Shown piece after piece: positions 1-5,180 of a DNA stretch of 5,180 nt; position 1 is the first letter of the stretch; each line of letters starts with the position of its first letter. A program made the translations under genes and the position numbers. The notes beneath the pieces are model-generated. The model had not been told where the DNA came from. It made no database searches and saw only the letters and a list, made by a program, of their open reading frames with translations. The stretch spans positions 1 to 5,180 of the forward strand of contig JAOUNK010000253.1 of the NCBI GenBank assembly GCA_029881015.1. The letters are read 5' to 3'. Source of the DNA: Gammaproteobacteria bacterium. GTDB lineage: Bacteria > Pseudomonadota > Gammaproteobacteria > Steroidobacterales > Woeseiaceae.

Positions 1-127
1 ACTCCTGTATGTCTGTTTCAGTTCGAATCACACGCGCGTCTCCGTGAAAGGTAAGCGATTCTGGTCTAAAAACGGTATCAGGGCCATCGAAAAAGCCAGG
101 AACCGGCCTGTTCCGCGCGGCGGCCAT
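1..127 (-). CDS. possible divergent gene, 5' end only (function unknown)
   Basis: On the minus strand an ATG at 127-125 opens a frame that stays open for 42 codons to the window edge. It begins MAAARNRPVPGFFDG and continues with an ordinary mixed composition (DTVFRPESLTFHGDARVI). An in-frame TAA lies upstream on the same strand, so ATG 127 is the first ATG, with only a weak TTGAG-like ribosome site about 7 bases before it. I do not recognise the family. Against it: third positions are less GC-rich than in the other genes of the window, the visible part is short, and one plus-strand frame over the same bases is also open (2-184) with a less protein-like translation. If real, it is divergent from the outer-membrane barrel gene, with 67 bp between the two starts for promoters. 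Coding status is likely but not secure. Confidence 0.42.
   Translation of the reverse strand, partial: MAAARNRPVPGFFDGPDTVFRPESLTFHGDARVIRTETDIQE
99..114. repeat. 16-bp imperfect palindrome
   Basis: GGAACCGG followed directly by CCTGTTCC forms a 16-bp inverted repeat with one mismatch per arm pair (7 of 8 positions pair). It lies 80 bp before the barrel gene start and within the first codons of the putative divergent gene. It has the size of a dimeric repressor operator, but one copy this GC-rich can arise by chance, and no second copy was seen in the window. Confidence 0.25.
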
Positions 128-150
128 GATGCTCAAAGGATCGGCACGAC

Positions 151-168
151 TCAAGTCCTCTTACTGGT
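151..168 (+). promoter_or_regulatory. 18-bp upstream element, copy 1 (before barrel gene)
   Basis: This segment matches 803-820 at 16 of 18 positions, with a perfect 12-base core (CCTCTTACTGGT at 157-168). It ends 26 bases before the ATG of the barrel gene, and the other copy ends 24 bases before the GTG of the sigma-factor gene. The shared position relative to two neighbouring starts suggests a common transcriptional or leader-RNA control site. It does not match a textbook housekeeping promoter or the classic GGAAC/CGT ECF promoter, so its role is open. Confidence 0.45.
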
Positions 169-194
169 GACCTTCACTTCCTGAGGACACCGAA

Positions 195-752
195 ATGAAA
201 CCAGACAAACCGTTCCGCATGGCATTCCCGCTGTTGCTGGTCGCCAGCCTTGTTTGTGGGCCCGATGCCTACGCCGGCGATTTCTATGTTGGCGCCGACC
301 TCAATCGAACGTATGTCGATGAAAGCGTCGATATCGACGGTACAGACATCTTGCTCGACGGCGAGGCCACCGGTATGCGGCTGGCCTTCGGCTATGCGTT
401 CAACGACTACTTCGCGGCTGAAGTCGCACACGTCGATTTTGGCAGCCTGGATGAGTCGGCGCTGGGCCTTAGCCTGTCCGCTGAAGCCGACGGGCAAGAG
501 CTTTCCATCCTGGGTCGAGTGCCGCTCGGTGAGCGCGTGGCGCTGTATGGCCGCCTTGGCTATATCTCCTGGGACGGGGATGTCAGTGTTGAAACGGAGT
601 CGGCGGGCATCTCGGGCAACGACCTGTCCGTCGGTGCCGGCCTTGAATTCGCCGTTGGCGAGAGCCTGACGGTGGGCATGAGCGTGACGAAGTACCGGCT
701 CGACGACCTTGATTTTGCCTTGCTCGGCGCGGGTATTCGCTACCGGTTCTGA
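195..752 (+). CDS. outer-membrane beta-barrel protein (OmpA/OmpX-like 8-stranded type)
   Basis: A 185-residue protein predicted to be exported and inserted in the outer membrane. Residues 1-27 form a signal peptide: basic start, hydrophobic core FPLLLVASLV, and an AYA cleavage motif before GDFYVG. The mature part of about 158 residues shows alternating amphipathic strands (FYVGADL, MRLAFGYAF, ALYGRLGYIS, LSVGAGLEFAV) and ends in GIRYRF, the terminal-aromatic signal used by the BAM machinery. The length suits an eight-stranded barrel without the peptidoglycan-binding OmpA domain. The mature chain is strongly acidic (about 28 Asp/Glu against 9 Arg/Lys by hand count), mostly in predicted loops. 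The start is set by a good ribosome site, GAGGA at 183-187, 7 bases before ATG. A hairpin follows the stop. An 18-bp element upstream is shared with the sigma gene. Ligand and precise role are unknown; it could be structural, adhesive or a small-solute barrel. Confidence 0.88.
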   Translation: MKPDKPFRMAFPLLLVASLVCGPDAYAGDFYVGADLNRTYVDESVDIDGTDILLDGEATGMRLAFGYAFNDYFAAEVAHVDFGSLDESALGLSLSAEADGQELSILGRVPLGERVALYGRLGYISWDGDVSVETESAGISGNDLSVGAGLEFAVGESLTVGMSVTKYRLDDLDFALLGAGIRYRF

Positions 753-753
753 C

Positions 754-786
754 TAGACTGGTATTCGACGGCGGCCGGTCTGTTTT
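754..786 (+). terminator. weak intrinsic-terminator-like hairpin after the barrel gene
   Basis: AGACTGG (755-761) pairs with CCGGTCT (775-781), counting one G-U wobble, and a T-G pair can be added at 754/782. The loop is 13 bases, followed by TTTT at 783-786. It starts two bases after the barrel stop codon. The large loop and short T tract make it a modest terminator. It would partly separate the barrel transcript from the sigma operon and makes a sigma start at TTG 785 unlikely. Confidence 0.45.
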
Positions 787-802
787 GAAGGATTGGACGC
801 CG

Positions 803-820
803 TCGAGCCCTCTTACTGGT
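803..820 (+). promoter_or_regulatory. 18-bp upstream element, copy 2 (before sigma gene)
   Basis: This is the partner of the element at 151-168: 16 of 18 bases agree, including the 12-base core CCTCTTACTGGT at 809-820. It ends 24 bases before GTG 845. Part of it (ACTGGTAT, 815-822) recurs at 757-764 in the hairpin region just upstream. If it is a promoter or operator, the barrel gene and the signalling operon would be co-regulated, possibly by the sigma factor itself. Confidence 0.45.
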
Positions 821-830
821 ATCGGGATAC

Positions 831-834
831 GGAG
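831..834 (+). promoter_or_regulatory. ribosome binding site deciding the sigma start
   Basis: GGAG lies 10 bases before GTG 845, while TTG 785 has no comparable site. Between them, ATG GCC AAG TGA (837-848) forms a three-codon reading frame whose stop overlaps the GTG. GGAG is only 2 bases from that ATG, too close for normal initiation there. Confidence 0.5.
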
Positions 835-844
835 TCATGGCCAA

Positions 845-1471
845 GTGACGATCAGGGCTGACAAAAAGCTCGCGGAGCGTGTGCAGAGCGGCGATCGCGC
901 GTCATTCGAGGCGTTCTTCCGGGGCTATTATCCGCGACTGTATCGTTTCGCGCTGGTCCGCCTGAATAACGATGAGGACCTGGCCGACGAAACGGCCCAG
1001 GTCGTCCTGTGCCAGGCCATTTCGAAACTCGAAACCTATCGCGGCGAAGCGCCACTGTTCTCGTGGTTGTGCACCTTCTGTCGCTACGAGGTATCGAAGC
1101 AACTCAAGGCCCGCCGGCGCGCGCAGGGTGATACACCGCTCATCGAAGACGACCCTTCGGTCCGGGCAGCGCTCGACTCGTTGCTGGCGAATACCAGCAC
1201 GGATCCCGACGCAGCGGTCTACCAGCATGAGATCCGCCGCCTCGTCAAAGTGGCGCTGGATCATCTACCGTCCCTGTACGCCGACGCGCTGGAGGCAAAG
1301 TACGTGCACGACATGACCGTGCAGGAGATCGCGGCGGTGATCGGCAAATCGCCAAAGGCGACCGAATCCGTGCTGACGCGTGCGCGAAATGCATTCAAGG
1401 AAAATTTCAATTCACTGTTTGGCGAAGAGTATGCGGGACATCCGACAACTCTGTCGCCGGTTGAGTACTAG
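845..1471 (+). CDS. ECF-family RNA polymerase sigma-70 factor
   Basis: This is a group 4 (ECF) sigma factor that would redirect core RNA polymerase to a small regulon. From GTG 845 it has 208 residues. Region 2 (about 16-85) contains the typical FxxFFxxYYPRLYRFA stretch, then LADETAQVV (46-54), and the FSWLCTFCRYE segment (72-82) where ECF factors usually carry a conserved Trp. Region 4 (about 132-188) contains the LPSLYADALEAKY helix and a helix-turn-helix, TVQEIAAVIGKSPKATES, followed by VLTRAR. There is no extra C-terminal domain, only a short tail. The upstream TTG at 785 would add 20 residues not typical of the family and would place the start in a hairpin T tract. The FecR-type regulator and STN receptor follow immediately, which identifies it as the sigma factor of a cell-surface signalling system. 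It is longer and less FecI-like than classic iron-starvation factors. Its target promoters are not known. Confidence 0.92.
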   Translation: MTIRADKKLAERVQSGDRASFEAFFRGYYPRLYRFALVRLNNDEDLADETAQVVLCQAISKLETYRGEAPLFSWLCTFCRYEVSKQLKARRRAQGDTPLIEDDPSVRAALDSLLANTSTDPDAAVYQHEIRRLVKVALDHLPSLYADALEAKYVHDMTVQEIAAVIGKSPKATESVLTRARNAFKENFNSLFGEEYAGHPTTLSPVEY

Positions 1472-1472
1472 T

Positions 1473-2471
1473 ATGTCAGACAGGAACTACACATCGCCGG
1501 ACGCCGGATCTGCCAACGATGACGTTGGGCATCTCATTCGATATGCCGGGGCGCGCGAAGATGTTGTGGCAGAGCGTGCCGCCAACGCGCATGCCCGCGT
1601 GCTGGAACACTGGCAGCAGGAAACAGCGGGTCGGCAGCATGCCCGTCAGCAGCGGTACAGGATCCGGTATGCCGCCGCCGCGGCAATTGCATTGGCGGCG
1701 ATTTCGGCGCTTTGGGTGCTGTCCTCGTTAACGCCACCTGCAGAGGCCCTGTTTGCAACGGTCGCAAGCACCAGGGGCGATGCGTATCTCGGCGATACCC
1801 CGCTAAACAAAGGGGACCGGATCGATGTGTCGGCAACGGTCCATACCCTTGCCGATGGGCACGTGGTGCTGGACCTGGTGAACGGCCATGAGGTACGCCT
1901 CGATGAGAACACGAGGATGAACGCCCGGGACGTTGATCGCTTCGGACTCGAGCGAGGCGCCGTATTCGTACGCTCGGGCGCGGGCATCGAGACATCGGTG
2001 TTCATCGAAACGCCGTTCGGTATAGCGTCAGATCTGGGCACGCAGTTCCAGGTACGACTGGAGCGCCGCTCCATCATCGTGAGTGTGCGCGAGGGTCTCG
2101 TGCAGCTGGAGAAATCGAGCAGGGACCGTGTCAACATCGAAGACGGCAATCTCTATATCCTCTCTGACGATGGCCTTAGCCAGTTCCGGCAGGTCGCGGC
2201 CGATGACGAGATCTGGGGCTGGGTGGACGCTGCGCCATCGTCCTTCGACATCCAGGGCGAGACGCTGGCCAGTTACCTGGCCTGGTTTGCGCGTGAAATC
2301 GGAGCGGAGCTCGAATGGGCGGACGAAGCATCCATTGCGGCTGCCGCGACGACGTTGCTCAGCGGCAGCATTGAAGGAGCGACCCTCAAGGAAGGTTTCG
2401 ATGAAGTACGCCGTATTGCACCGTTCGACTTCGAGATGACCAACACAACGCTGCGCGTAAAGGTCCTCTAG
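1473..2471 (+). CDS. FecR-type transmembrane sigma regulator (anti-sigma factor)
   Basis: This is a 332-residue inner-membrane regulator that would hold or activate the upstream ECF sigma factor in response to the receptor. The cytoplasmic N-terminus (1-65) carries a helical pattern, HLIRYAGAREDVVAERAANAHARV, resembling the sigma-binding part of FecR relatives. One membrane helix spans about 67-86, preceded by Arg residues, giving a cytoplasmic N-terminus. The periplasmic FecR domain (about 98-215) has the hallmark TPFG (180-183), DLGTQF (187-192) and VSVREGLVQL (203-212). Residues 257-332 look like an STN-type alpha/beta subdomain, as known at the C-terminus of some FecR/PupR proteins. ATG 1473 is one base after the sigma stop, with only a weak GAG upstream, so translation is probably coupled. 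Upstream in-frame ATGs lie inside the sigma gene and give a poor extension. Whether it acts as a pure anti-sigma or also as an activator, as FecR does, cannot be read from sequence. Confidence 0.92.
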   Translation: MSDRNYTSPDAGSANDDVGHLIRYAGAREDVVAERAANAHARVLEHWQQETAGRQHARQQRYRIRYAAAAAIALAAISALWVLSSLTPPAEALFATVASTRGDAYLGDTPLNKGDRIDVSATVHTLADGHVVLDLVNGHEVRLDENTRMNARDVDRFGLERGAVFVRSGAGIETSVFIETPFGIASDLGTQFQVRLERRSIIVSVREGLVQLEKSSRDRVNIEDGNLYILSDDGLSQFRQVAADDEIWGWVDAAPSSFDIQGETLASYLAWFAREIGAELEWADEASIAAAATTLLSGSIEGATLKEGFDEVRRIAPFDFEMTNTTLRVKVL

Positions 2472-2472
2472 C

Positions 2473-4821
2473 ATGCGGTGGCAACTACCCTGGTTGCTGG
2501 TCGCCGCCTGGCCGTCCTGTGTGATAGCGGCACCGATCGACGCAACGATGTCTCTCGCCGAGGCGATCGATGCCGTCCGCGCCGAGGGTGTGCCGGTGTC
2601 GTATTCCTCCCGACTCGTCGATTCGGGCATGCGAGTGCGGTCAGTACCGCAAAGCAACGAGCCCCTTGCCGCTCTCCGCGAAGCGCTCGCGCCATTCGGG
2701 CTCGAGCTCAGCGCCGGCCGCGACGGCCGTTACCTGGTTGTGCGCAGCAGTACGGCCAGCAACGTGGCAGACGATCAGTTCGAGCCGCAGACCGGGACGC
2801 CGTCGCGACCGACGATCGACGAAATCACTGTCGTCGCCAGCCAGCACAACCTGTTCGACCAGGACGGCGCGTCGCGGCAGTTCCTGAGCGGTGATGAGAT
2901 AGAGCTGATGCCACACCTCGCCGACGATGCGTTCCGCGCCCTGCACAGACTACCGGGTGTAGCAGCGAACGATTTCCAGGCGCCTTTCAACCTGCGCGGC
3001 GGTCACCTGGGCGAACTCGGCGTGCGCATCAACGGTATGGAGGTCATCGATCCCTACCACATGCGAACCCTGTACCGGCCGCTGAGTATCATCGACCCCG
3101 GCATTATCGGTGCGGCGCAACTCGTGTCGGGTGGCATGACCGTGGAGACCGGCAACTACCTGAGCGGGATGGTGAACATAGAAACCGACCGTCTCGACTC
3201 ACATGCGCAGCATGAGGTTGGTGTGAGCTTCATAACCGCGGTGGCGCGCAGCAAGGGCTGGTTCGCCGGCGGGCGTGGCGACTATCTTTTCTCGGTCAGG
3301 CGCGGCTGGCTCGACCTGATCGCCTCCGAGGTGGCCGATGACAGCGGCGAACTTTCACCGGAGTACTTCGACACGTTTCTGCAGGTGTCCTATGACCTGA
3401 CGCCGGCAACCGCGGTGCAGGCACATGTGCTCTATGCAAGTGATGAAGTTCGCTTTATCGACACGGGGGACGGCGAGAATCTTGCAGAAGACTCCTCGTC
3501 ACTGTACGCGTGGGTGACGCTCGACTCGGAGCCCAGTGACCAGCTACGCCTGAAAGGATCGCTGTTCTCCGCGAACACAAATGGGAAGGAGGATGGTCAC
3601 CAGATAAACCCGCCGGACGAGGTGATACTGCGAGACTACGAAACTGGCTCGTCCTACGCCGGTGCGGAGACACAGGTCGAGTATCGGCTTGCGTCCAACC
3701 ACCTGTTTCGTTTCGGTGCGCGCTACCGCGAATTCTCCAGCGATTACGACTACGACCTGGATTCGACTCGCCAGACTTCGCTGTACAACAACGGCCTGCC
3801 ATTCACGATACTCCGGGATGTTGCCGGCGAGGTGGAGGGCGACGATGTCGGAATCTATGCCGCGTATCGTGTCGGGCTAACGGCATCGGTCGTCCTCGAG
3901 GCAGGACTTCGTTGGGACCGGTACAGTAAGATAGACGACCGGTCCTACAGCGAAATCTCGCCGAGGTTGAACGCCAAGTGGTCGCTGGGTGATCGCACGG
4001 AGCTGCGCGCAGCCTGGGGCCGATATCACCAGCCGCAGTTTCTGAACGAACTCGATGCCATCGACGGAACGCTCGACTGGTTCGCGCCGGAGAAAGCGGA
4101 GCATCGTGTGGTCGGGCTGTCGCACGCGTTCCTGTCCGGCCCTGATTTCACACTGGAAGCTTACGACAAACGTTATCGAAACCCGCGACCGCGCTTCGAA
4201 ACAGTCCTCGATTTTTACGAATTCGCGCGCGAGAGCAATTTCGACCGCGTCCTTGTAAGACCGTCCTCCGCCAGGGCCTACGGTATCGAAGCGTCGCTTC
4301 AGCAGCGCAAGGGTCGTAGCGTCGATTGGTGGCTCAGCTACTCGTGGTCCAATGTGCATGATGTCGTCGACGGCGTCGACGTGCCGCGAAACTGGGACCA
4401 GCGCCACGCGGTGACAGCCGGTCTGAGTTGGCGAAGCGACAAGTGGCGCGCAACCGCCATTGGCCGCTACCGAAGCGGCTGGCCCCGCACACCGTTCGTT
4501 CCGGTTCCCGTCTTCGATCTGGAGGGTAATCTTATTGGGGTCGAGCCGGATTTGTCCGGCCGAAACTCGGCGCGATTCGACGACTACTCGAGGGTGGATG
4601 TGAGGGTCGCTCGTGACTTCCGCGTCAGGCGTGGCGAGCTGACGGTGTACCTGGAGGTGTTCAATATCTTCGATGCCCGGAACCCGTGCTGCACCAGCAA
4701 TCACATCCTGAATCTTGCCCAGGGCGTGTCCGTTTCGCCGGTCGTCGACGACTATCTGCCCCGTTTCCCTTCGTTCGGGTTCCTCTGGCGATTCGGCCAG
4801 GGTGTTGCATCCAAGCCCTGA
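2473..4821 (+). CDS. TonB-dependent outer-membrane receptor with STN signalling domain
   Basis: This is a 782-residue energy-coupled importer and signal transducer of the FecA type. A signal peptide covers about residues 1-20 (core WLLVAAW, cleavage near VIAA). The periplasmic STN domain (about 22-92) runs from MSLAEAIDAVRAEGV to GRYLVVRSS and is the part that would touch the FecR protein. A TonB-box-like DEITVVA follows at 116-122. The plug (about 125-240) holds LPGV (160-163), RGG (175-177), INGME (186-190) and DPYH (193-196). The rest is a 22-strand-type barrel with repeated aromatic strands. The last strand ends LWRF at 771-774, followed by eight extra residues. NPCC at 737-740 lies in a late loop. 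The start is one base after the fecR-like stop, with TAAAGG 9 bases before ATG. The substrate is unknown; linkage to an ECF/FecR pair suggests ligand-induced expression, not necessarily of iron chelates. The 3' end overlaps the convergent gene by 70 bp. Confidence 0.95.
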   Translation: MRWQLPWLLVAAWPSCVIAAPIDATMSLAEAIDAVRAEGVPVSYSSRLVDSGMRVRSVPQSNEPLAALREALAPFGLELSAGRDGRYLVVRSSTASNVADDQFEPQTGTPSRPTIDEITVVASQHNLFDQDGASRQFLSGDEIELMPHLADDAFRALHRLPGVAANDFQAPFNLRGGHLGELGVRINGMEVIDPYHMRTLYRPLSIIDPGIIGAAQLVSGGMTVETGNYLSGMVNIETDRLDSHAQHEVGVSFITAVARSKGWFAGGRGDYLFSVRRGWLDLIASEVADDSGELSPEYFDTFLQVSYDLTPATAVQAHVLYASDEVRFIDTGDGENLAEDSSSLYAWVTLDSEPSDQLRLKGSLFSANTNGKEDGHQINPPDEVILRDYETGSSYAGAETQVEYRLASNHLFRFGARYREFSSDYDYDLDSTRQTSLYNNGLPFTILRDVAGEVEGDDVGIYAAYRVGLTASVVLEAGLRWDRYSKIDDRSYSEISPRLNAKWSLGDRTELRAAWGRYHQPQFLNELDAIDGTLDWFAPEKAEHRVVGLSHAFLSGPDFTLEAYDKRYRNPRPRFETVLDFYEFARESNFDRVLVRPSSARAYGIEASLQQRKGRSVDWWLSYSWSNVHDVVDGVDVPRNWDQRHAVTAGLSWRSDKWRATAIGRYRSGWPRTPFVPVPVFDLEGNLIGVEPDLSGRNSARFDDYSRVDVRVARDFRVRRGELTVYLEVFNIFDARNPCCTSNHILNLAQGVSVSPVVDDYLPRFPSFGFLWRFGQGVASKP

Positions 4822-5180
4822 AGCGGCGCCTCGCAGGCGTGCGTGAAGGCGTCCGTCATGACGACGGCAAGCCGGTCGAGGAAGCTGTCGACGTCGTCGA
4901 TCGCATGAAATGTCGAGTATCCTTTTTCCAGGAAGTCCTGCATCGCCCCGAAGCCCGCTGCGTGCGCGGGGTGGTGCATGGCGCGCAGGGTCAGGCCGAG
5001 CGTCGAACTCCGTACGAGCTTCTTCAGTGAGTGGCCGAGATCGAGGGTCAACTGGATGAGCTCGCGGCACTCGTCGAGCGATGTCGATTGACGGAACGCC
5101 TTGCAATAGTCTCTTTCGGATATCGCTGCAGGCCGGTCGGCGTCGTCGAACAGGCGCCGGCAAATATCCAGATCGATCGA
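4752..5180 (-). CDS. C-terminal part of a conserved helical protein (FFLEELY-motif/DUF8198-like), partial
   Basis: A minus-strand frame is open from the right edge to a TAG at 4754-4752, giving 142 residues without a start in the window. The composition is normal for a soluble helical protein and third positions are GC-rich, whereas the competing minus-strand frame is Arg/Pro-rich and looks like a shadow. The segments ELIQLTLDLGHSLKKLV, PAHAAGFGAMQDFLEKGYST and DDVDSFLDRLAVVM (about 40-108) resemble, from memory, the end of proteins annotated as FFLEELY-motif proteins of unknown function. The naming motif itself would lie outside the window, so the family call is moderate. The last 23 residues, polar and rich in Arg, Asn and Pro, lie over the receptor gene and look like a C-terminal extension. 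An internal ATG at 5051 is unlikely to be the start because coding character continues upstream. No link to the signalling operon is implied. Confidence 0.72.
   Translation of the reverse strand, partial: SIDLDICRRLFDDADRPAAISERDYCKAFRQSTSLDECRELIQLTLDLGHSLKKLVRSSTLGLTLRAMHHPAHAAGFGAMQDFLEKGYSTFHAIDDVDSFLDRLAVVMTDAFTHACEAPLQGLDATPWPNRQRNPNEGKRGR

Noticed and set aside
12..40. TTCGAAT stretch resembling a tRNA T-loop near the left edge
   Set aside because: The flanking bases do not form the five-pair T stem and no acceptor stem or CCA end follows.
44..70. Possible promoter: GTGAAA (44-49) and an extended -10-like TGGTCTAAA (62-70)
   Set aside because: Only 4 of 6 bases match in each hexamer, the spacer is 15 bases, and it would lie inside the putative divergent gene. 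It is too weak to list.
785..844. Sigma factor starting at TTG 785
   Set aside because: It lacks a ribosome site, lies in the T tract of a hairpin, and adds residues not typical of ECF factors; GTG 845 is preferred.
1380..1472. Upstream extension of the FecR-type protein to ATG 1380
   Set aside because: The 31 added residues overlap the sigma region 4 coding sequence out of frame, are basic and not FecR-like, and ATG 1473 gives the same one-base junction seen at the next gene.
2473..2520. Cysteine in the receptor signal peptide (WPSC) as a lipoprotein site
   Set aside because: The residues before the Cys do not fit a lipobox, and an outer-membrane barrel with an ordinary signal peptidase I site (VIAA) explains the sequence.
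4826..4840. Hairpin CGCCT-CGC-AGGCG just after the receptor stop as a terminator
   Set aside because: The stem is only five strong pairs, there is no T tract on either strand, and it lies inside the convergent coding region.
3877..5163. Long open frame on the minus strand across the receptor 3' half and the right end (428 codons)
   Set aside because: The translation is Arg/Pro-rich with no recognisable domains, it lies antisense to a clear receptor barrel, and in 4822-5163 another minus-strand frame has far better protein character. It is a GC-rich shadow.

Overview
This window looks like the chromosome of a gammaproteobacterium with fairly high GC content. The genes favour G/C in third codon positions. 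The gene types (OmpA-like barrel, FecI/FecR-type signalling pair, TonB receptor with an STN domain, FFLEELY-like protein) are ones I associate with gammaproteobacteria of the Xanthomonadales/Chromatiales type. I cannot place it to genus.

Layout, left to right: (i) positions 1-127 are AT-richer and hold the possible 5' end of a divergent minus-strand gene that runs off the left edge. (ii) After a 67-bp gap, 195-752 encodes a secreted 8-stranded-type outer-membrane beta-barrel, followed by a weak intrinsic-terminator-like hairpin. (iii) 845-1471, 1473-2471 and 2473-4821 form a tight three-gene operon: an ECF sigma-70 factor, a FecR-type transmembrane sigma regulator, and a TonB-dependent receptor with an N-terminal STN signalling domain. 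Both junctions have a TAG stop, one spacer base and an ATG, which points to translational coupling. (iv) 4752-5180 is the 3' part of a minus-strand gene converging on the receptor gene. The two coding regions overlap tail-to-tail by 70 bp. No stretch over 300 bp lacks a gene.

The operon has all three parts of a cell-surface signalling circuit of the FecI/FecR/FecA type. The receptor would bind an unknown ligand outside. Its periplasmic STN domain would contact the C-terminal domain of the FecR protein, which itself looks STN-like. FecR would then release or activate the ECF sigma factor in the cytoplasm. The imported substrate cannot be read from sequence.

The least expected signal is an 18-bp near-repeat (16/18 identical, including a perfect 12-mer, CCTCTTACTGGT). 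It occurs just upstream of both the barrel gene and the sigma gene, at almost the same distance from each start codon (26 and 24 bp). It suggests that the barrel and the signalling operon share a control element, and it supports a GTG start at 845 for the sigma gene. I found no CRISPR array, insertion sequence, tRNA or rRNA, and no clear novel defence or mobile system.
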